64,000 nt of DNA from Paraferrimonas sedimenticola (GCF_002282855.1 NZ_NRIR01000003.1:124001-188000); one strand, 5' to 3'. Shown: positions 26,423 through 35,418, counted from the first letter of the stretch. The notes: a model not told the origin generated them from the letters alone. Program-made: numbers and translations.

Positions 26423-27514
26423 ATGATTTTTAATAAGTTGTCAGAGCAGCACAAGGATAATTTAAATTCCGTTTTCAGCCGAAAGAAGCTGCACAAAACC
26501 TCGGCTGTGCTCATTGCGCTAACAGCGCTAGCTGCTACTCACGCAAAAGCCCAAGAGAAATACATTGATATCACCCAAAACGACAACACTTACTTCGCTC
26601 TTACAGGAGGGTCGGGTATTACAAATGTCAAAGGAGTAGAGAAAGAAGAGAAAAAGCAGGATTTTCGCTCATTTGATATACGATTTGGGCAACACTTAAC
26701 CGACAACCTGCGCTTAGACTTTGTCCACGCCAATGAAGGGCACCCACATAATCACCATCGTGACGGCTTTTCTTCACAGCTTGTTTATAGCCATATGCTC
26801 ACAAAAAATACTAGGTTGGAACTAGGCACAGGACCCTATGTATCGTTTGATACCACTCGAAACTCACAAGGGATAGAGCTGAATGAAAAGCGAGTGGGAT
26901 TGGTAAGCACGGCAGCCTTAGTTTATCCCATTAACTACATAGGTACTGGCGTGCACCTTCGAGCGCAATGGAACAACTACGTTATTCCTAATCGGCCAGT
27001 AGGAAACTCATTCTTGATAGGGTTTGGTGTCGATATTGAAAATTCTATGAGACAAAGCAAGGCGCGTGGTAACGGACTAGTCAACGAAGTTTGGCTATCA
27101 CTCGCGAATACCAAAATCAATCACGGAGGACCAGATACAACAGTCGGGTTTAGTGTAGAAGCGGCTCACCGATTCACAAACAACTACGCGCTTTCTGTTG
27201 GATTACTTGACGAAGGTGGCGACAACGGGTGGACAAATAGACGAGGCATAACCGCTCAAATTTGGCGTTATGTTCCTTTGGGCAAGTACCTAGAGGGCCG
27301 TATTGGAGCAGGACCTTATTTTGCTCAGGATAAATATGAGCATCCTGGTGCATTCAATACAAAGGGGGTTATTACTTTTGGTTTAAATTACGAGCCTCAT
27401 TGGCTTGATAATGAAAATATTTTCTTTGGAGTTAGCTTAACTCGTGTAATCGATAAAAAAGGCTATGAAAACGATGCGGATATCGCTCGGCTAACAGTGG
27501 GATATCGATTCTAA
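26423..27514 (+). CDS. Internally duplicated outer-membrane beta-barrel protein
   Basis: 363 residues. A long signal region (to about THAKAQ, residue 44), then two homologous halves. FGQHLTDNLRLDFVHANEG...DGFSSQLVYSHMLTKNT...LGTGPYVSFDTT (first half) parallels AAHRFTNNYALSVGLLDEG...RGITAQIWRYVPLGKY...IGAGPYFAQDKY (second half). Ends in VGYRF, as exported barrels do. Each half looks like an eight-strand barrel of the PagP/PagL/OmpA size class, but I recognise no family. Monocistronic; transposase debris lies just downstream. Confidence 0.8.
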   Translation: MIFNKLSEQHKDNLNSVFSRKKLHKTSAVLIALTALAATHAKAQEKYIDITQNDNTYFALTGGSGITNVKGVEKEEKKQDFRSFDIRFGQHLTDNLRLDFVHANEGHPHNHHRDGFSSQLVYSHMLTKNTRLELGTGPYVSFDTTRNSQGIELNEKRVGLVSTAALVYPINYIGTGVHLRAQWNNYVIPNRPVGNSFLIGFGVDIENSMRQSKARGNGLVNEVWLSLANTKINHGGPDTTVGFSVEAAHRFTNNYALSVGLLDEGGDNGWTNRRGITAQIWRYVPLGKYLEGRIGAGPYFAQDKYEHPGAFNTKGVITFGLNYEPHWLDNENIFFGVSLTRVIDKKGYENDADIARLTVGYRF

Positions 27515-27565
27515 GTTGTTTATCAGTGTTTTTAATTAGGTGTGCGTACCTTGGTTTAATAAATT

Positions 27566-27805
27566 ATGAGGTTGTTTGTTGTGAGAAGGTCTAAATTTAC
27601 CGATAGAGAGATTATGAATATATTAAAGCAGGGTAAGCGAGGGGTTCCAGTCAGAGATATTTGTTTAGAGCACGGTATTAGCGCATCATGTTATCACCGC
27701 TGGCGCTCGAAATTTGGTGACATGGATACTTCATTGATGGCTCAGTTAAAAGAAGTTGAAGCTGAAAACCGACGTTTAAAAAAGATATATGCTGAATCAT
27801 TGTAA
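27566..27805 (+). pseudogene. IS3-family transposase OrfA remnant
   Basis: 79 residues with KFTDREIMNILKQG, VRDICLEHGISASCYHRWRSKFGD and the coiled-coil start ENRRLKKIYAESL. This is the helix-turn-helix half of an IS3 OrfA. Normal OrfA continues about 20 residues past LKKxYAE, and no OrfB or terminal inverted repeat follows, so this is a truncated relic. The likely original start is the GTG at 27581. Confidence 0.8.
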
Positions 27806-27985
27806 ACAGCAGCAGTTATGCATCAATAATCGAGAATGATGAGCGTGGGGCTACCGGAAAGACGAACGCGGCACCTTAGGTCTATGGAAACACGCTAGTT
27901 AATGCAAGCCTAATGTTGCGATAGCTCTCGCAAACCGAAAATCAGCAAATCGGTATAATATCGCCAGTTTTTGAAAGAGAGATGT

Positions 27986-28324
27986 ATGGAGATTGGCGTG
28001 CAACAAGCTGTATTGAATCTAAGCGACACAACCTTTGCTGATGAAATTAAGCAGGGTGGGGTGGTGCTAGTGGACTTTTGGGCCGAGTGGTGTGGCCCTT
28101 GTAAGGCGCTAACGCCAATTATTGAAGAGCTGGCACAGGAATTCGCAGGTCGTGCCAAAGTTGCCAAAGTGAACGTTGCCGATGGCCCAGAGGTGGCACA
28201 GCAGTACGGTATTCGCTCTATTCCTTACGTTCTGGTATTCAAAGACGGAGAGAAGGTTGACGAGTTGAACCTGACACTTAGCAAAGAAAACCTGACTAAC
28301 CTTATCGAGCACCATCTCAAGTAA
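27986..28324 (+). CDS. Thioredoxin
   Basis: 112 residues from ATG 27986. Intact active site WAEWCGPCKALTP, with the cis-Pro in IRSIPYVLVFKDGE. No signal peptide, so cytoplasmic. Length and motifs fit a thioredoxin 1-like disulfide reductase. Probably an additional thioredoxin rather than trxA, as rho is not alongside. Monocistronic and convergent with tnaA. Confidence 0.9.
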   Translation: MEIGVQQAVLNLSDTTFADEIKQGGVVLVDFWAEWCGPCKALTPIIEELAQEFAGRAKVAKVNVADGPEVAQQYGIRSIPYVLVFKDGEKVDELNLTLSKENLTNLIEHHLK

Positions 28325-28332
28325 GTGCTTGC

Positions 28333-28367
28333 TGGGATGCTGGCAACCGGCACGCTGCAGCATCCCA
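28333..28367. terminator. Hairpin between thioredoxin and tnaA
   Basis: TGGGATGCTG pairs with CAGCATCCCA across a 15-base GC-rich loop, in the gap between two convergent genes. No clear U tract on either strand. Confidence 0.55.
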
Positions 28368-28377
28368 AACCAGCCCG

Positions 28378-29787
28378 TTACTCCACTTCTTCAAACGTCG
28401 CAGTGAAGTGTCTTAAAACCGGTGGCTCGTAGGTCAAACGCAAGCCTTTGATCTCATCTTTCACGTCTAGCAAATCCTTAAACACGTCCACTATGTAGTC
28501 GCAATGGGACTGGGTGTAGCTCATGCGCGGAATGGTCAAACGCAATAGCTCCATGGGTGCTGGGATTTGATTGCCTTCGTTGTCGCGCCCTAGTAGCAGT
28601 GAGCCAATTTCTACCGCTCGAATGCCGCCAAGTTCGTAGAGCTTACATGCCAGCGCATGAGCTGGGAATTGCTCGCCTGGAATGTGTGGCAGCATACGCC
28701 CAGCATCCACAAACACCGCGTGCCCACCTGCGGTTTGGCAAGGCACGCCTGCAGCTTCTAGCTGCTCGGTCAAATAAGCCACCTGACTGGTGCGGTAAGC
28801 TAGATAGTCTTTGTTCTGACCTTCGTACAAGCCTTGCGCCAGCTCTTCAATGGCTTGACCCGACATGCCACCATAGGTGGGAAATCCCTCCATAGCGACA
28901 CAGCGAGAGCGACATTCGGTGAAGACGTCCAAGTAGTTATCGTCCTTCACGCACAACAGCCCGCCGATGCGAACCAAAGCATCTTTCTTAGCGGACATCG
29001 CCAGCATATCTGCGTATTGATACATCTCTTTGATGATCTCAGCGATAGTTTTGTCCTGATAACCAGGCTCGCGCTGCTGGATGAAGTAAGCATTTTCGCA
29101 GAAGCGCGCCGAGTCCATGATCACCGGAATGTCGTAACGCTGGGCCACTTCATATACAGCTTTCAGATTGGCCATAGACACAGGCTGACCACCGGCTGAG
29201 TTGTTGGTGATGGTCGAGATAATGGTGTAGACGTTTTCAGGCCCGTAAGTCTGAATCGCAGCTTCGAGCTTAGCTATATCAAAGTTGCCTTTAAACGGGT
29301 GATAAGCGGCAGTGTCCATGCACTCCTCAACCACTACGTTGACCGCTTTGGCGCCGTTGATTTGGGTGTGCCCTTGGGTGGTATCAAAATGCCAATTGGA
29401 GATAGACACCGGGTTACTCAAGCCGCGCTCGCGGCGGCGTTTTTCAATCAGGGTAGGGATAATTATCTGTTCCGCACCACGGCCTTGGTGGGTCGGAATG
29501 GTATGCTCGAAATCGAATATGTCCTTCACTGCTTTTGACAGCTTGTAGTAGGACTTTGAGCCGGCGTAGGCCTCGTCGCCTAGCATGCCAGCGGCTTGCA
29601 TTGTGTTGGTAATTGCACCCGTGCCTGAATCAGTGAGTAGGTCGATAAACACGTCTTCGGATTTCAGCGCGAATGGGTTTAAGCCACTGGCTTTTATCGC
29701 GTGTTGGCGTTCTTCTAGGGTTTTCAGTGCAATCGGTTCTACCACGCGAATTCGAAACGGCTCGGGTAGGTGTTTTACGTGACTCAT
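28378..29787 (-). CDS. tnaA: Tryptophanase
   Basis: 469 residues (E. coli 471). Closely follows E. coli TnaA from [10 protein letters not shown] to the C terminus. PLP lysine in MSAKKDA, the [14 protein letters not shown] segment, and C-terminal [11 protein letters not shown]. The His in RHFTA is the tryptophanase residue where tyrosine phenol-lyase has Phe. Cleaves tryptophan to indole, pyruvate and ammonia. Preceded by a TnaC-type leader peptide at 29951-30037. No tnaB tryptophan transporter follows. GAGG sits 8 bp before the start. Confidence 0.95.
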   Translation of the reverse strand: MSHVKHLPEPFRIRVVEPIALKTLEERQHAIKASGLNPFALKSEDVFIDLLTDSGTGAITNTMQAAGMLGDEAYAGSKSYYKLSKAVKDIFDFEHTIPTHQGRGAEQIIIPTLIEKRRRERGLSNPVSISNWHFDTTQGHTQINGAKAVNVVVEECMDTAAYHPFKGNFDIAKLEAAIQTYGPENVYTIISTITNNSAGGQPVSMANLKAVYEVAQRYDIPVIMDSARFCENAYFIQQREPGYQDKTIAEIIKEMYQYADMLAMSAKKDALVRIGGLLCVKDDNYLDVFTECRSRCVAMEGFPTYGGMSGQAIEELAQGLYEGQNKDYLAYRTSQVAYLTEQLEAAGVPCQTAGGHAVFVDAGRMLPHIPGEQFPAHALACKLYELGGIRAVEIGSLLLGRDNEGNQIPAPMELLRLTIPRMSYTQSHCDYIVDVFKDLLDVKDEIKGLRLTYEPPVLRHFTATFEEVE

Positions 29788-29888
29788 TAATTTGCCTCGA
29801 GTTAGGCTCCTAGTTCAGGAGCGTTATATCACAGCCCACAATCGGGCGAAAAAAGTTTGGGGTTGGCTTTAAGCCCTGCAAAACGTCA

Positions 29889-29951
29889 TCAAACAGACGG
29901 CAGGCGGCACAACCAGAAATCAGAGGATTTTATAACCCCCGAGCGAGGCAT
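29889..29951 (-). CDS. Possible second leader ORF overlapping tnaC stop
   Basis: 20 codons starting at the ATG of the TAATG junction with tnaC and ending 101 bp before tnaA. Contains one Trp (13) and a Pro (18) two residues before its end, in FWLCRLPSV. No ribosome site of its own; it could be read by re-initiation. It may be chance, or part of the regulatory leader. Confidence 0.3.
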   Translation of the reverse strand: MPRSGVIKSSDFWLCRLPSV

Positions 29952-30037
29952 TACTCGGCGGCGAGACGGTCCGACAGGGTGTGGTCTATGTTGTACCACT
30001 GTCTAAGAATCAGCAATGTCGTATTAGATTTCGGCAT
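29951..30037 (-). CDS. tnaC: TnaC-type tryptophanase leader peptide
   Basis: 28 codons, 163 bp upstream of tnaA and in the same direction. It contains LRQWYNIDHTLSD, matching the KWFNIDxxxxD core of E. coli and Proteus TnaC. Trp14 and Asp18 keep the W-x3-D spacing needed for tryptophan-induced ribosome stalling. The Pro found 12 residues after the Trp in known TnaC peptides is Ala here, and the peptide runs two more residues to TAA. The stop overlaps an ATG (TAATG) of a second 20-codon frame. Confidence 0.8.
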   Translation of the reverse strand: MPKSNTTLLILRQWYNIDHTLSDRLAAE

Positions 30038-30202
30038 TGATTTAGCACACTCTTTAAGGAGTTTGTTGTTATAAGTTTAGGCCAAATCTCCCAGTTCGGA
30101 ATTGGCACAGGCTTAAGAAATCACAAAGCGGAACTCGGGTCAACCCAAGCGCACTAAACACACCTGTTTTCGTCAAGGCTAACTACAATAGGTTGCAAGT
30201 AA

Positions 30203-30221
30203 ATTTTGGGAGAATTCAACC
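30203..30221 (+). promoter_or_regulatory. Translation-initiation leader of ridA-like gene, shared with Rieske gene
   Basis: TTTGGGAGAATTCAA (30205-30219) is identical to the sequence before the Rieske oxygenase start (1989-2003). It supplies the GGGAG ribosome site of the RidA-like gene. Confidence 0.5.
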
Positions 30222-30587
30222 ATGGCAAACATAAAACGCATGCACACCCGGGATCGTATGAGCAAAATCTTAATTCACGGCGATGTGGTGTATTTGTGCG
30301 GCCAAGTGGGCAAGGGGCTTCCAGGCGAGTCCGTCACCGAGCAAACTCACGAGGCCATTAGGCGTGTTGAAGCACTGCTTGAAGAGGCGGGTAGCGACAA
30401 ACTACACATGCTGCAGGTGATTGTATGGCTGGCTGATATGGCTGACTTTAAAGAAATGAATGCGGTGTATGACCAATGGGTGCCGCTGGGTTTTGCGCCG
30501 GTACGTGCTTGCGGTGAGGCAAAGTTGGCAAGGCCCGAGCTTAAGGTCGAATTGATCGTTACTGCAGCGCTTATCGACTCAAAGTAG
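30222..30587 (+). CDS. RidA (YjgF/YER057c) family protein
   Basis: 121 residues. Typical RidA pattern: VYLCGQVGKGLPGE in the N-terminal half, THEAIRRVEALLEEAGS in the middle, and RACGEAKLARPELKVELIVTAA at the end, where Arg and Glu form the enamine-binding site of active members. RidA hydrolyses reactive enamines/imines; relatives act as deaminases in N-heterocycle and aromatic amine pathways. Located between tnaA and the catabolic island, which it may serve (inference). Shares its translation leader with the Rieske gene at the far left. Confidence 0.9.
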   Translation: MANIKRMHTRDRMSKILIHGDVVYLCGQVGKGLPGESVTEQTHEAIRRVEALLEEAGSDKLHMLQVIVWLADMADFKEMNAVYDQWVPLGFAPVRACGEAKLARPELKVELIVTAALIDSK

Positions 30588-30600
30588 AGGGGCAATAAAA

Positions 30601-30625
30601 AACGCCAGTGTTGGGCACTGGCGTT
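30601..30625. terminator. Bidirectional terminator
   Basis: AACGCCAGTG-TTGGG-CACTGGCGTT, a perfect 10-bp stem. The minus-strand side has TTTTTTA following, ending the MFS gene; the plus side ends the RidA-like gene. Confidence 0.9.
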
Positions 30626-30654
30626 TGTGTTTAAGTTGTTGAGAGCGTCACCGA

Positions 30655-32031
30655 CTAAGGCGTCAGACTGGCGTTCACTTCGCCCGGTTCGTTGTCTTGG
30701 CGCACTTGCTCTTCTGGAGTCTTCTCACGCTCTGCGTAAGGTACCACCTTGTTCTTCACAATCAGCGCCCAGATGGTCACGGTTAGGCCACACAGACCAA
30801 CAAACACAAAAGGTCCGGCGTTGTTCCAGTGGTCAAACAGATAACCACCAACAATGCTTGAAATCAGAATACCAATGGCGCCAGATAGGTTGAAAATACC
30901 AATCACGGCTCCGCGGTTTTTCGGCGACGTTTGCTGCGCAATCAATACGCCAGACGAGATGATGCCACCAATTTCCGCCAAACCAATCAGCACCACAATG
31001 ATCATCATGGCGCTGCCAAACGGGTCGGTGATGAAGTAGGTGCCACAGTAGCCTAAAAAGGTCAGGGTAGTGGCCAACACCAAGCAGTTCACTCGATTGA
31101 TCTTGTCCGCCAAAATACCAAAGATGGGTGCGCCTAACAGGGTGACACCTTGAGCAATACCCACAATCATACCGGCTTTCTTAAGCGCATCAGCACTGTT
31201 CATGCCCGCTTCGTTAACGCCGTAGTTTGACAACCACAAAGTCATAAAGGCACCAACAATGGTCAGGTTGGCACGGGATACGAACGCAGCACCATAGGCC
31301 AGCGCAATCCCCGGATCTTTCGCCGCTTTCACACCGCCATAAATCATCTTAGCTAGCGGTAAATCGTGCTTGGCCTCTTTCTTGATATGACCTTTAAGGC
31401 CAATAAAAGAGACGATGGCTAGCACAATACAGATACCGACAACTATGTGGTAAGTGGCAAAGCCAGCTTCTACAGCGGTTTGGCCTTGAGACTGGAAAAT
31501 CTGAGGTAAGCGCAACAGTACAAACAATGCCACCATGGCGCCGATGCCGTTACAAACTCCTTGCAGGCCCGCGGCTTTACCGCGAGTAACGTCTTTGGCG
31601 TAGTCGGCGAGCAGGGTCACAATCATACAAGTGGCAGCAGAGATACCCACACCGTAAATGCAGCGGTAAATCAGCAGTTCGTTGACGGTTTGCGCAGTTG
31701 GGTAGAGGTAAAAGGTCAGAGCCAGAATGGCGAAACCAAAGGTCATCACCCATTTGCGGCCAATCTTGTCCGATAGCGCTCCCCAAATACCCACACTGGC
31801 GATAATCGCCATCTCACCGGCGAAGTTCAGCTTACCGCTGACTACCCCGTGTTGGTCTTGAGGAATGCCCATCATCTCAGTGAACAAGAAAGGATGGAAT
31901 CCGTTAATGAAGGCGCCCAGTAGAATGGTCGCCACGCAGGTCAGGTAGAAGGTACTCATATTCCAAGCCGACACCTGGGATTCAATATGAATCCCTAGGA
32001 ACTTCTTGGGAGTGGCGGTTTGATCAGTCAT
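30655..32031 (-). CDS. MFS transporter
   Basis: 458 residues, 12 predicted transmembrane helices. The loop motif GALSDKIGRKWVM between helices 2 and 3 is the MFS signature, and a second copy appears as FGILADKINRVN in the C-terminal half. Soluble N- and C-terminal tails about 25 residues each. Probably an uptake or export system of the adjoining catabolic island. It follows a small membrane protein gene by 9 bp as a two-gene unit that is divergent from the nitrilase operon. Confidence 0.9.
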   Translation of the reverse strand: MTDQTATPKKFLGIHIESQVSAWNMSTFYLTCVATILLGAFINGFHPFLFTEMMGIPQDQHGVVSGKLNFAGEMAIIASVGIWGALSDKIGRKWVMTFGFAILALTFYLYPTAQTVNELLIYRCIYGVGISAATCMIVTLLADYAKDVTRGKAAGLQGVCNGIGAMVALFVLLRLPQIFQSQGQTAVEAGFATYHIVVGICIVLAIVSFIGLKGHIKKEAKHDLPLAKMIYGGVKAAKDPGIALAYGAAFVSRANLTIVGAFMTLWLSNYGVNEAGMNSADALKKAGMIVGIAQGVTLLGAPIFGILADKINRVNCLVLATTLTFLGYCGTYFITDPFGSAMMIIVVLIGLAEIGGIISSGVLIAQQTSPKNRGAVIGIFNLSGAIGILISSIVGGYLFDHWNNAGPFVFVGLCGLTVTIWALIVKNKVVPYAEREKTPEEQVRQDNEPGEVNASLTP

Positions 32032-32040
32032 AGCGGTCCT

Positions 32041-32730
32041 TTAACTCTGATATTGAAAATTCTGTTGAGGCGAACGGGCTTTCCATAGCAAGTAACCCGC
32101 ACCGGCAAACAAACCTTGTGTCACTGTATTGGACAGTTGGGCAATCCACTGGAAGCTTTCACTGTTATCACCTACACGAGCTAAACCCGACATGGCAAAT
32201 ACAGCAATGACATTTAGCAAATACAAAATCGCTGCGCCCTTATTTGCGGTCTGCCAACTATGTCGTACCGCGTGCCAGGCGAAAATGATGTTTGATAGGG
32301 TCAGCGCGCCCAATAAAGCGAAAAACCACAGACGCTTGTCTGGGAACTGCAGTGCCAGCACCACCACCACAATCAGTAAGGTGGCAATGGTGGATGCGGG
32401 GCAACGCCAAGAGGTTGGGCTAGTGGGACGGTTGGCGTAGTAGCGCCGAGTCGTCCACACACACCAAGTCAAAAGAATAAAGCCGGGTGCCATGAACAGC
32501 ATAAGCGCGTGATTGAGCGCCATCACGTTGACGTCCATGGTGGAAATCAGCAGCTTCCAAGTGGCTTTGCAAAGCCCGCCCGCCACAATCAAGGCGGCGG
32601 CCAGACTAGCACTACTAGCAATGGGTGGGTGCCAGGTCTGTAGCGCTTTGGTGAGGTAATACAGTCCAATCGCGGACAGCAAAATGGGTATGTAGTCGTA
32701 GACGGCCAAGGCAACACTGTATTGATACAT
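32041..32730 (-). CDS. Integral membrane protein of unknown function
   Basis: 229 residues with about seven hydrophobic helices (starting with YSVALAVYDYIPILLSAIGLYY) and few charged loops; the tail after residue 215 is polar. I recognise no family. It is co-transcribed with the downstream MFS gene and divergent from the catabolic operon, so it may assist transport or sense the substrate (inference). Confidence 0.75.
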   Translation of the reverse strand: MYQYSVALAVYDYIPILLSAIGLYYLTKALQTWHPPIASSASLAAALIVAGGLCKATWKLLISTMDVNVMALNHALMLFMAPGFILLTWCVWTTRRYYANRPTSPTSWRCPASTIATLLIVVVVLALQFPDKRLWFFALLGALTLSNIIFAWHAVRHSWQTANKGAAILYLLNVIAVFAMSGLARVGDNSESFQWIAQLSNTVTQGLFAGAGYLLWKARSPQQNFQYQS

Positions 32731-32857
32731 ATCAATTATTCCCTGTATTTATTCTGGTCTTTCTTCTCTGTGCTGGTTCAGTGGGTTAGGCTGAATTTGC
32801 ATACCTGTTACACCAAGCTAACAAGTCAGTAACCTGAGTTAAAGACTAAGCCAAATA

Positions 32858-32886
32858 TTGACTAAAAGATATAATGTTAATACATT
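32858..32886 (+). promoter_or_regulatory. Candidate promoter of the nitrilase-led operon
   Basis: TTGACT (32858-32863), 17-bp spacer, TACATT (32881-32886). Within the spacer is TATAATGTTA (32870-32879), also present upstream of the RCCR/Rieske pair at 1818-1827. AATGTTAATACATT here is an inverted repeat that could bind a regulator. Confidence 0.5.
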
Positions 32887-32977
32887 AGGTCAATAAATAA
32901 TTTTACCTAGGTTATAACGCAGCTTTCAGCACGAGCGATCAGTGCTGATTAAAAACCGATAGGGAAAGAGGTAGAAA

Positions 32978-34663
32978 ATGACGATTCGAGTTGCAGCCGC
33001 TCAGTTCGCTGTCACCAATGATGTAGAGCAAAACCTTGCTACCTGCATACGCATGATCCGCCAAGCCGGCGAACACAATCCTGACCTAATTCAATTGCCC
33101 GAGTTTTGTAATCACAATTCTTGGTACGACGATCAAGCGCACTGTATCGATGTGGCAGTTCCAGTTGGGGGGGACTTCCTAAACGCCATCGCCGATACAG
33201 CGAAAGAAGTGAATGCCTTTGTGATGATCAACTGTACCGTCCGTCGCGACAACGACGTCATTACCGGCACTAATTTGCTGTTTAACAAGCAAGGTGAGTT
33301 GGTTGGGCAAACCGACAAGCAAGTCTTGATTGGCCACGAGAATGACTATCTCACCCCTTCGACCGAAGTCAGCGAAATCTTTGACACTGAGCTGGGCAAA
33401 ATCGGTCTTTATTGCTGCATGGACGGCGTTATCAACGAGCCGCCACGCTTGTTAGGCCTGTACGGTGGTCAAATTCTGTGTAACGCACTTAACTCATTTG
33501 CGATTGATGAAGGCACCTTGCACATTCCGGTGCGCGCTGCTGAAAACAAGGTTTGGGTGGTCGCTGCTAATAAAGTAGGCCCGCTAATTCCTGAAGCCTT
33601 GCTTGAACCCGTATCCGAAGCGACTCAAATTCCAGTTAAGTTCTTAAGCGGTGCGGGTGACAGTCAAATTGTTGCGCCAGACGGTCGCGTGTTGGCGATT
33701 GCCGGCAAGGACGAAGAGGTGATTTGGGCGGATATTGACGTTTCCGAAGCCAACAACAAAACGCGCCCTGATGGCACCGATGTATTTGCCAATCGTCGTA
33801 CCGATTTGTACTCGGTATTGGCCCAAGACCCAGCCACGCAAGATTTGCCGCAAGCAAGCCTGGTTGAGTCGGTTTCTGCGGCCACAATCGCTATAAAAGG
33901 CGGCGAGCAAGCGGCGATTGCCGATGCGGTTGAACAGATTCAATCCCTACAAAACCAGGGTGTAAAACTTATCGCCTTACCAGAGCTGTTCTGGCTGACA
34001 AAAAATGCCGACACTCAAGCCGGTCATGAGCTTAGCCAAACCGCGGTTGATGCCATTGCCTCTGTGTTACAGGCAGAAACTTATGTGTCGACCTCAATTG
34101 TTGCAGAGCAAAATGGCGCTGCAAGCCACTGTGGCGTGTTGATTTCCAATCAAGGTGTTGTGCTTCAACAAGGTCAGATTCACGCCAGTAATCGCTTTGG
34201 CTGGAGCGCGCAAGCGGACCGAGTGGAAACGCTCGATACGGTTTATGGCAAGTTGGCGGTACTACTAGAAGACGATGCCATTTATCCAGAGCTTGGCCGT
34301 TTGTACGCCTTTGCCGGTGCTGATGTGATTCTTGCACCGTTGAACACTCAAGAGAGCTGGCAAAGCCAAACCGGACTGCGTGAGCGCGCCGCGGAAAACC
34401 GCATCAACATCGTGGCTGCCAGTGGCGAAGTAGAAAACTGCATTATTTGCTTCATGCAACACGACTTCACTTTGATGACCCCTTGGAAAAACCGCAAATT
34501 CGACGGCCTGCTGTCCGAGGGCGAGTTCGTGCGCGCAACCGACACCCAGTTAATTGCTAATGTGCACCCGAGCGCCAGCGCTAACAAGGTCGCTAGCCAT
34601 CGCACCCACCTAATTAACAACCGTCCTTGGCGTCAAATGGCCACGGTCGTGGACTCAGAATAA
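32978..34663 (+). CDS. Tandem-domain nitrilase-superfamily hydrolase, second domain degenerate
   Basis: 561 residues with two carbon-nitrogen hydrolase domains. Domain 1 (about 1-265) keeps the Glu-Lys-Cys triad: LPEFCNH, TDKQVLIGHE, GLYCCMDGV. Domain 2 (about 295-555) keeps ALPELFW, but the Lys site reads QGQIHASN and the Cys site reads VLLEDDAIYPE, so it should be inactive and perhaps structural. The superfamily hydrolyses amides, carbamoyls or nitriles. First gene of a nine-gene plus-strand run, 11 bp before the second RCCR-like gene. Likely cleaves an amide or lactam-derived bond of the pathway substrate (inference). Confidence 0.88.
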   Translation: MTIRVAAAQFAVTNDVEQNLATCIRMIRQAGEHNPDLIQLPEFCNHNSWYDDQAHCIDVAVPVGGDFLNAIADTAKEVNAFVMINCTVRRDNDVITGTNLLFNKQGELVGQTDKQVLIGHENDYLTPSTEVSEIFDTELGKIGLYCCMDGVINEPPRLLGLYGGQILCNALNSFAIDEGTLHIPVRAAENKVWVVAANKVGPLIPEALLEPVSEATQIPVKFLSGAGDSQIVAPDGRVLAIAGKDEEVIWADIDVSEANNKTRPDGTDVFANRRTDLYSVLAQDPATQDLPQASLVESVSAATIAIKGGEQAAIADAVEQIQSLQNQGVKLIALPELFWLTKNADTQAGHELSQTAVDAIASVLQAETYVSTSIVAEQNGAASHCGVLISNQGVVLQQGQIHASNRFGWSAQADRVETLDTVYGKLAVLLEDDAIYPELGRLYAFAGADVILAPLNTQESWQSQTGLRERAAENRINIVAASGEVENCIICFMQHDFTLMTPWKNRKFDGLLSEGEFVRATDTQLIANVHPSASANKVASHRTHLINNRPWRQMATVVDSE

Positions 34664-34674
34664 GGAAGCTACCC

Positions 34675-35418
34675 ATGCAAGATAACGTAAGTTTGCCAAA
34701 GGCAATCTCAGACAAAACCCTAGCGGCGATTGTCGAGCACTTTCAAATGGAAGAAGTCCTAGGTGCAGACGGTGGTCCTTACATGGACTTGCAAAGCCAC
34801 GCGCCAATTCACCAGGGTTCGGTAGGTGCGGTGCGTGTGTTTAAAGGACGTGGATTGGCTCAACTAGTCACTTGCTCGATTGTAGTACCTGCGATTTTCC
34901 TCGATTCGCACATGATTTACGGCTTTACCGCTGGCGATTCTTTGGTACCGCACTTCACTTTGGACTCAGTAAAGGCCGGCGAGCACTGCGCTTTCCACTT
35001 GGATTTGACGCCAAAGCAAGACTTAGGCGCTAACTATGATTATTTGATGCAGGTGTACAAGCCGCTGACCGACAGCTTTAACAAAGCTCAAGAAATCGAA
35101 GGTCTGACTCCGGCGCAAATCACACCACTGCAACGCTCAATCATGTCGCCGTGGATGCTAGTTCACCGCGCCAGCGAAGCAGCTTACGAGCAGGTATTCC
35201 CAATTGTCGACGAGTATCGCGAATACTGGCAGAAGCTAGTTGACGAGGGCATTGACCTGCCATCAGACCCAGCTCAAGTAGAAGCAAGAGACTTGGCCAA
35301 CCGCGCCATGATCTTCTCGCCAGAGATCGACAAGGTCTGGGATCAAATTACCCCGCTTATTGGAGCCGAAGCCGCTGCCGCTCAACTGGCGCTGCTGCAA
35401 GGCAAAGTTAAGGTTTAA
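34675..35418 (+). CDS. Second RCCR / ferredoxin-dependent bilin reductase-family protein
   Basis: 247 residues from ATG 34675 (AAGGA 8 bp upstream); an in-frame start at 34627 lies inside the previous gene. DLTPKQDLGANYDYL (110-124) matches the RCCR D-L-P-x-x-D-L-x-x-N-x-x-Y-L block, MSPWMLVHR (157-165) fits the SPxLFVR block, and ARDLANR (204-210) plus a DxVW/LIG tail align with the RCCR C terminus. It is a distant paralogue of the protein at 946-1767. Being encoded among hydrolases and oxidoreductases, it probably reduces, or binds, a pyrrole-derived intermediate (inference). Confidence 0.65.
   Translation: MQDNVSLPKAISDKTLAAIVEHFQMEEVLGADGGPYMDLQSHAPIHQGSVGAVRVFKGRGLAQLVTCSIVVPAIFLDSHMIYGFTAGDSLVPHFTLDSVKAGEHCAFHLDLTPKQDLGANYDYLMQVYKPLTDSFNKAQEIEGLTPAQITPLQRSIMSPWMLVHRASEAAYEQVFPIVDEYREYWQKLVDEGIDLPSDPAQVEARDLANRAMIFSPEIDKVWDQITPLIGAEAAAAQLALLQGKVKV

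Noticed and set aside
29970-29992. A further copy of the ACACCCT promoter block upstream of tnaA
   Set aside because: The resemblance falls inside the tnaC reading frame (NIDHTL codons), so it is explained by coding sequence.
30121-30125. CRP site for tnaA
   Set aside because: Only one half-site (TGTGA on the minus strand) is present; the second half does not match, so I did not list it.
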